Shown: positions 34,365 to 36,535 of the stretch, one piece after another
How the letters are laid out: each line of letters opens with the position of its first letter
How positions within the stretch are numbered: the stretch's first letter is position 1
The notes under the pieces: model-generated
The model's database searches: none
What the model was told of the DNA's origin: nothing
Seen by the model: only the letters and a program-made list of their open reading frames with translations
Source of the DNA: Treponemataceae bacterium
Lineage (GTDB): Bacteria > Spirochaetota > Spirochaetia > Treponematales > Treponemataceae
NCBI GenBank assembly: GCA_024680915.1
Contig: JAILBN010000017.1
Coordinates: 1 to 36,535 of the forward strand
Length of the DNA stretch: 36,535 nucleotides
Direction of reading: 5' to 3'
Position numbers and translations under genes: made by a program

Positions 34365-34421
34365 ATGAATTTAGTATTATTTCACGCACATCATCATTAT
34401 TCTCATGGAAAATCCGCTTGA
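34365..34421 (+). CDS. hisL: his operon leader peptide (attenuation peptide)
   Basis: An 18-codon open frame, MNLVLFHAHHHYSHGKSA, ending in TGA at 34419-34421. Five codons are His (residues 7, 9, 10, 11 and 14), three of them consecutive. The position directly before a terminator and hisG, the His density, and the pairing options of the surrounding RNA identify it as a His-sensing leader peptide. It differs from the enterobacterial HisL sequence, so the assignment is by architecture and not by homology. There is no Shine-Dalgarno sequence, so translation may start on a leaderless or nearly leaderless transcript. Confidence 0.85.
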   Translation: MNLVLFHAHHHYSHGKSA

Positions 34422-34496
34422 GGGATGTGTGTTGATTATATTCGCCAGCGTTGTCTGGTGGGAGAAAGGTCGCATCCCTTGTGGAAAGCGACCTTT
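34384..34496 (+). promoter_or_regulatory. his attenuator with mutually exclusive 1:2, 2:3 and 3:4 helices
   Basis: Segment 1 (34384-34392), inside the His codons, can pair with segment 2 (34424-34432) over nine base pairs with one G.U. Segment 2 (34420-34429) can instead pair with segment 3 (34471-34480) over ten base pairs with two G.U. Segment 3 (34465-34473) can pair with segment 4 (34488-34496) over nine base pairs to form the terminator. A ribosome stalled at His codons would cover segment 1 and free segment 2 for the 2:3 antiterminator. Free reading to the stop at 34419 would cover segment 2 and allow termination. A small CCAG/CTGG hairpin (34445-34448, 34455-34458) sits inside the 2:3 loop. 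Confidence 0.82.
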
Positions 34497-34500
34497 TTTT
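34465..34500 (+). terminator. his attenuator terminator
   Basis: A perfect 9-bp stem (AAAGGTCGC 34465-34473 with GCGACCTTT 34488-34496), a 14-base loop and a 7-T tract (34494-34500). It lies about 110 bases before hisG and is the termination arm of the attenuator. Confidence 0.9.
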
Positions 34501-34506
34501 ATAAGT

Positions 34507-34559
34507 AACTGCCGATAATTTTAATGATAGTGTAAAAGAATTACACTTTTCTGGCAGTT
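34507..34559 (+). other. second two-part hairpin between the attenuator and hisG
   Basis: An outer 7-bp stem (AACTGCC 34507-34513 with GGCAGTT 34553-34559) encloses an inner 7-bp stem (AGTGTAA 34529-34535 with TTACACT 34541-34547, 5-base loop). The outer stem is followed by TTGTTTTAC, a partial T tract. It might be a second weak terminator, an mRNA-stabilising element or a processing site after attenuator read-through. Confidence 0.6.
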
Positions 34560-34607
34560 TTGTTTTACAGGTTTGAGTCGCAAGCTTGTTATTGAGGAGA
34601 CATAATT

Positions 34608-35480
34608 ATGGAAAAATTGAAGATTCTTCTTGCAAAAGGAAGAATTTATGAGTCGGTTTATGAGCTTTTGAACGATGTGGGTATATCTATATATCTGCCG
34701 GACAGGACATATTTTCCGACGACGAATCAGGACGATTTGGCTTTTCAGGTAGTAAAGCCGCAGATTACAAGTATTCTTCTTGCACAGAACAAGGCTGACG
34801 TAGGTTTCAGTGGGAAAGACTGGGTTTATGAGAACGGTGTGCAGGATTCCGTGGAAGAAATAATGGATTTAGGCTTTGACAAGGTCCGCATTGTTGCCGC
34901 GATTCCTGAATCCAAGGATTTTGAGACTTTGTTGAAGGAGCCTGTGACGATTGCGACGGAATATCAGGCGCTGAGCAAAAAGTGGCTTGATGAGCAAAAA
35001 GTGGATGGAAGAATTTTCCGCACATGGGGAACGAGCGAGGGCTTTGTTCAGGACAACGAGGATGCGCTTGCGCAGATTTTGATAGATAACACTTCAACAG
35101 GTTCTTCTTTGAAGGCTAACAGGCTTAAGATAGTGGCAACCTTGATGGAATCAAGCACAAGGATGTATGCCTCAAAGGAGGCCCTGAAGGATCCTGAGAA
35201 GAAGCAGAAGATAATGGAGCTTAAAATGCTCTTTGAGGCTGTTCTTGCTGCCCGTAACCGTGTAATGCTTGAGATGAACGTTACCCGCGCCCGTTTCGAG
35301 GGGCTGGTCAAAGGCCTGCCTTCCATGAAAAGCCCCACAATCTCTCCTCTGTACGGAGATGACGGTTATGCGATAAAGATTGCAGTCTCAAAGGGAGAGG
35401 TTCCTACGCTTTTGCCCCGTCTTAAGGAGCTTGGCGCAACGGATATCCTTGAATACGATTTACGTAAGGTTTTACCGTAA
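34608..35480 (+). CDS. hisG: ATP phosphoribosyltransferase, long form
   Basis: The first enzyme of histidine biosynthesis, joining ATP and PRPP. At 290 residues it is the long, HisZ-independent form, with a C-terminal regulatory domain from about residue 215 that carries histidine feedback inhibition. ILLAKGRIYESVYELL at the N-terminus, VGFSGKDWVYENG, EYQALSKKWL and DNTSTGSSLKANRLK (the phosphate-binding loop) fit the family. GAGGAGA lies just before the ATG. The upstream leader peptide and attenuator indicate control by charged His-tRNA in addition to feedback. hisB follows after 23 bases. Confidence 0.94.
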   Translation: MEKLKILLAKGRIYESVYELLNDVGISIYLPDRTYFPTTNQDDLAFQVVKPQITSILLAQNKADVGFSGKDWVYENGVQDSVEEIMDLGFDKVRIVAAIPESKDFETLLKEPVTIATEYQALSKKWLDEQKVDGRIFRTWGTSEGFVQDNEDALAQILIDNTSTGSSLKANRLKIVATLMESSTRMYASKEALKDPEKKQKIMELKMLFEAVLAARNRVMLEMNVTRARFEGLVKGLPSMKSPTISPLYGDDGYAIKIAVSKGEVPTLLPRLKELGATDILEYDLRKVLP

Positions 35481-35503
35481 GGTTTTGCCCTAAGGAGATT
35501 TTT

Positions 35504-36121
35504 ATGCGTACTGCAACAGTAGAAAGAAATACGAAAGAAACACAGATAAAATTAACGCTTAATCTCGACGGAACAGGTCTTTGTTCCGTCGAGAATCCCA
35601 TCGGGTTCTTCGATCACATGCTTAATTCCTTCTGCAAGCACGGGCTGTTTGACTTGTCCGGTACTTTGAAAGGTGATCTTGAAGTGGATCAGCATCACCT
35701 TATTGAGGATACCGGCATTGTTTTGGGAATGTGCTTTGCTAAAGCCTTGGGGGATTGTGCCGGGATTTTCCGTTCTGCATCCTGCCTCTATCCTATGGAC
35801 GAGGCTCTTTGCCGTGCTGCGGTAGATTTTGGAGGAAGATCCTTCTTGGTATGCAATGCTGAGCTTTCTGGTATTCCTTTAGTATCTATAGGACAGAATG
35901 GAAAGGAAGCGTCTTTCCAGACAGATTGTTTCGAAGATTTTTGGCAGGGCTTTGTCAGCACGGCCCGCTGCAATCTGCATCTGGACACTTTGCGGGGCAG
36001 AAGTGACCACCACAAGATGGAAGGACTTTTCAAGGCGGCGGCGCGGGCAATACGCGAGGCTGTGGAAATAGATGCCCGCCGTAAAGGAGCGATTCCCTCC
36101 ACGAAAGGTGTCATCTGCTAA
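35504..36121 (+). CDS. hisB: imidazoleglycerol-phosphate dehydratase
   Basis: A 205-residue monofunctional HisB that removes water from imidazoleglycerol phosphate. The manganese-binding motifs are present: GFFDHMLNSF near 33, HHLIEDTGI near 64, and SDHHKMEGLFKA near 166, plus the C-terminal STKG. It lacks the phosphatase domain of the enterobacterial fusion, as in most bacteria. TAAGGAG precedes the ATG. It follows hisG directly and no other his gene is in the window, so the remaining pathway genes must lie elsewhere. No T-tract terminator follows; a 7-bp GC hairpin (36122-36141) overlaps the stop codon but has no T run. Confidence 0.95.
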   Translation: MRTATVERNTKETQIKLTLNLDGTGLCSVENPIGFFDHMLNSFCKHGLFDLSGTLKGDLEVDQHHLIEDTGIVLGMCFAKALGDCAGIFRSASCLYPMDEALCRAAVDFGGRSFLVCNAELSGIPLVSIGQNGKEASFQTDCFEDFWQGFVSTARCNLHLDTLRGRSDHHKMEGLFKAAARAIREAVEIDARRKGAIPSTKGVIC

Positions 36122-36439
36122 GTGCGCCGGGTGGGGCGCACACGACTAGCAAATTGCGCGCATTTGGCATATCTCTCGCACATGGTGAGCGTCTGGCGCA
36201 CGTTTCGCTAAAGCGAAAAATCACAAAAAAATCCTCATTTTTAGTTTCTCTTAAGAGTAACGTACTATCCTATTAGTTAGACAGCCGTTTATGCGTAGTT
36301 GCGATATGTGTCTCGTGTTTTTGCAACTGTGGTGGCACTGCGTATTTTCACACGGCATGACAGGCATGCAATCAGTCCTGCTTGGCTGCTGTTTGCACAG
36401 AAATCTTTAACAATGCCGAGCTATAAAAGGAGTTTGTTT
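36122..36439 (+). other. intergenic region with several palindromes
   Basis: No gene was found in these 318 bases. They hold a 7-bp hairpin GTGCGCC/GGCGCAC (36122-36128 with 36135-36141), a second 7-bp hairpin TTTCGCT/AGCGAAA (36203-36209 with 36212-36218), and the palindrome CTCTTAAGAG (36248-36257). None is a clear terminator. The 10-bp palindrome could be an operator for the following exported-protein gene, but no promoter was convincing. Confidence 0.5.
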
Positions 36440-36535
36440 ATGAAGAAAACATGGAAAGTAATGGCTATTGCTATAATGCTGGTTTTCAGCATTGTATCTG
36501 TATTCGCAGCAGGTCGCACAGAAAATGCTACAAAA
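36440..36535 (+). CDS. exported protein, N-terminal fragment cut by the window end
   Basis: The frame starts at the ATG at 36440 and is still open at the end of the window (32 codons). AAAGGAG lies shortly upstream. The N-terminus has a basic start (MKKTWK), a hydrophobic core and a likely signal-peptidase I site after VFA. The product would be periplasmic or surface-exposed. A solute-binding protein of an ABC transporter is common for such starts in spirochaetes, but this fragment does not show it. Confidence 0.8.
   Translation, partial: MKKTWKVMAIAIMLVFSIVSVFAAGRTENATK

Noticed and set aside
36203-36257. Terminator for the his operon
   Set aside because: The hairpins at 36203-36218 and 36248-36257 are perfect, but no T tract follows directly, so they were left as unexplained palindromes.

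Overview
The window looks like a chromosomal segment of a spirochaete, most probably a host- or gut-associated Treponema. The case is indirect: moderate GC, relaxed lipoprotein signals, a 6-TM chemoreceptor, and several proteins without recognisable relatives outside a Treponema-like set. This is inference; no 16S rRNA or tRNA gene was found.

Layout. 1-4311 (+) is a nucleotide-sugar module: UDP-glucuronate 4-epimerase, a GHMP kinase closely resembling plant galacturonokinase, a sugar-phosphate nucleotidyltransferase, and UDP-glucose 6-dehydrogenase, ended by a terminator. Together they could make UDP-galacturonate both de novo and by salvage. 4569-9096 (+) starts with a 604-residue fusion of a LicC-like cytidylyltransferase and a CobD/HisC-like PLP enzyme, followed by a membrane protein, a Nif3-family protein, lspA and a small membrane protein. 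9166-10851 (-) is an unassigned protein, divergent from arginase (10951-11859, +), which is followed by an orphan ABC ATPase and an alpha/beta-hydrolase esterase. 13988-22203 (-) holds an M29-type aminopeptidase, a small exported protein, an M30-type lipoprotein metalloprotease, mnmE, a PAP2 phosphatase and a DUF4015 glycosidase-like protein. 22281-28600 (+) has an M15 peptidase, a chemoreceptor, phosphofructokinase, an FMN-dependent oxidase and a GH5 beta-mannanase lipoprotein. 28859-29716 (-) is a PD-(D/E)XK-like nuclease candidate. 29717-31072 is a 1.36-kb gene-free stretch. It carries seven 44-bp stem-loops at a 95-96 bp period and then a second, G-rich repeat block. 31073-36121 (+) holds glpK, hflX and hisG-hisB, the last preceded by a complete histidine attenuator. 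A signal-peptide protein runs off the right end.

The two strongest regulatory or structural finds are not protein genes. One is an 18-residue leader peptide with five His codons (34365-34421), followed by RNA segments that can pair 1:2, 2:3 and 3:4, which is the logic of classical his-operon attenuation. The other is the stem-loop array. Its stem deviations are mostly pairing-preserving if the + strand is the RNA, and its 1-nt indels break every reading frame. Two further patterns cross gene boundaries. Gly/Ala/Ser-rich segments interrupt or extend otherwise conserved enzymes (ABC ATPase, FMN oxidase, HflX). Several genes have a -10 box ending six bases before the ATG with no Shine-Dalgarno sequence, which suggests leaderless mRNAs.
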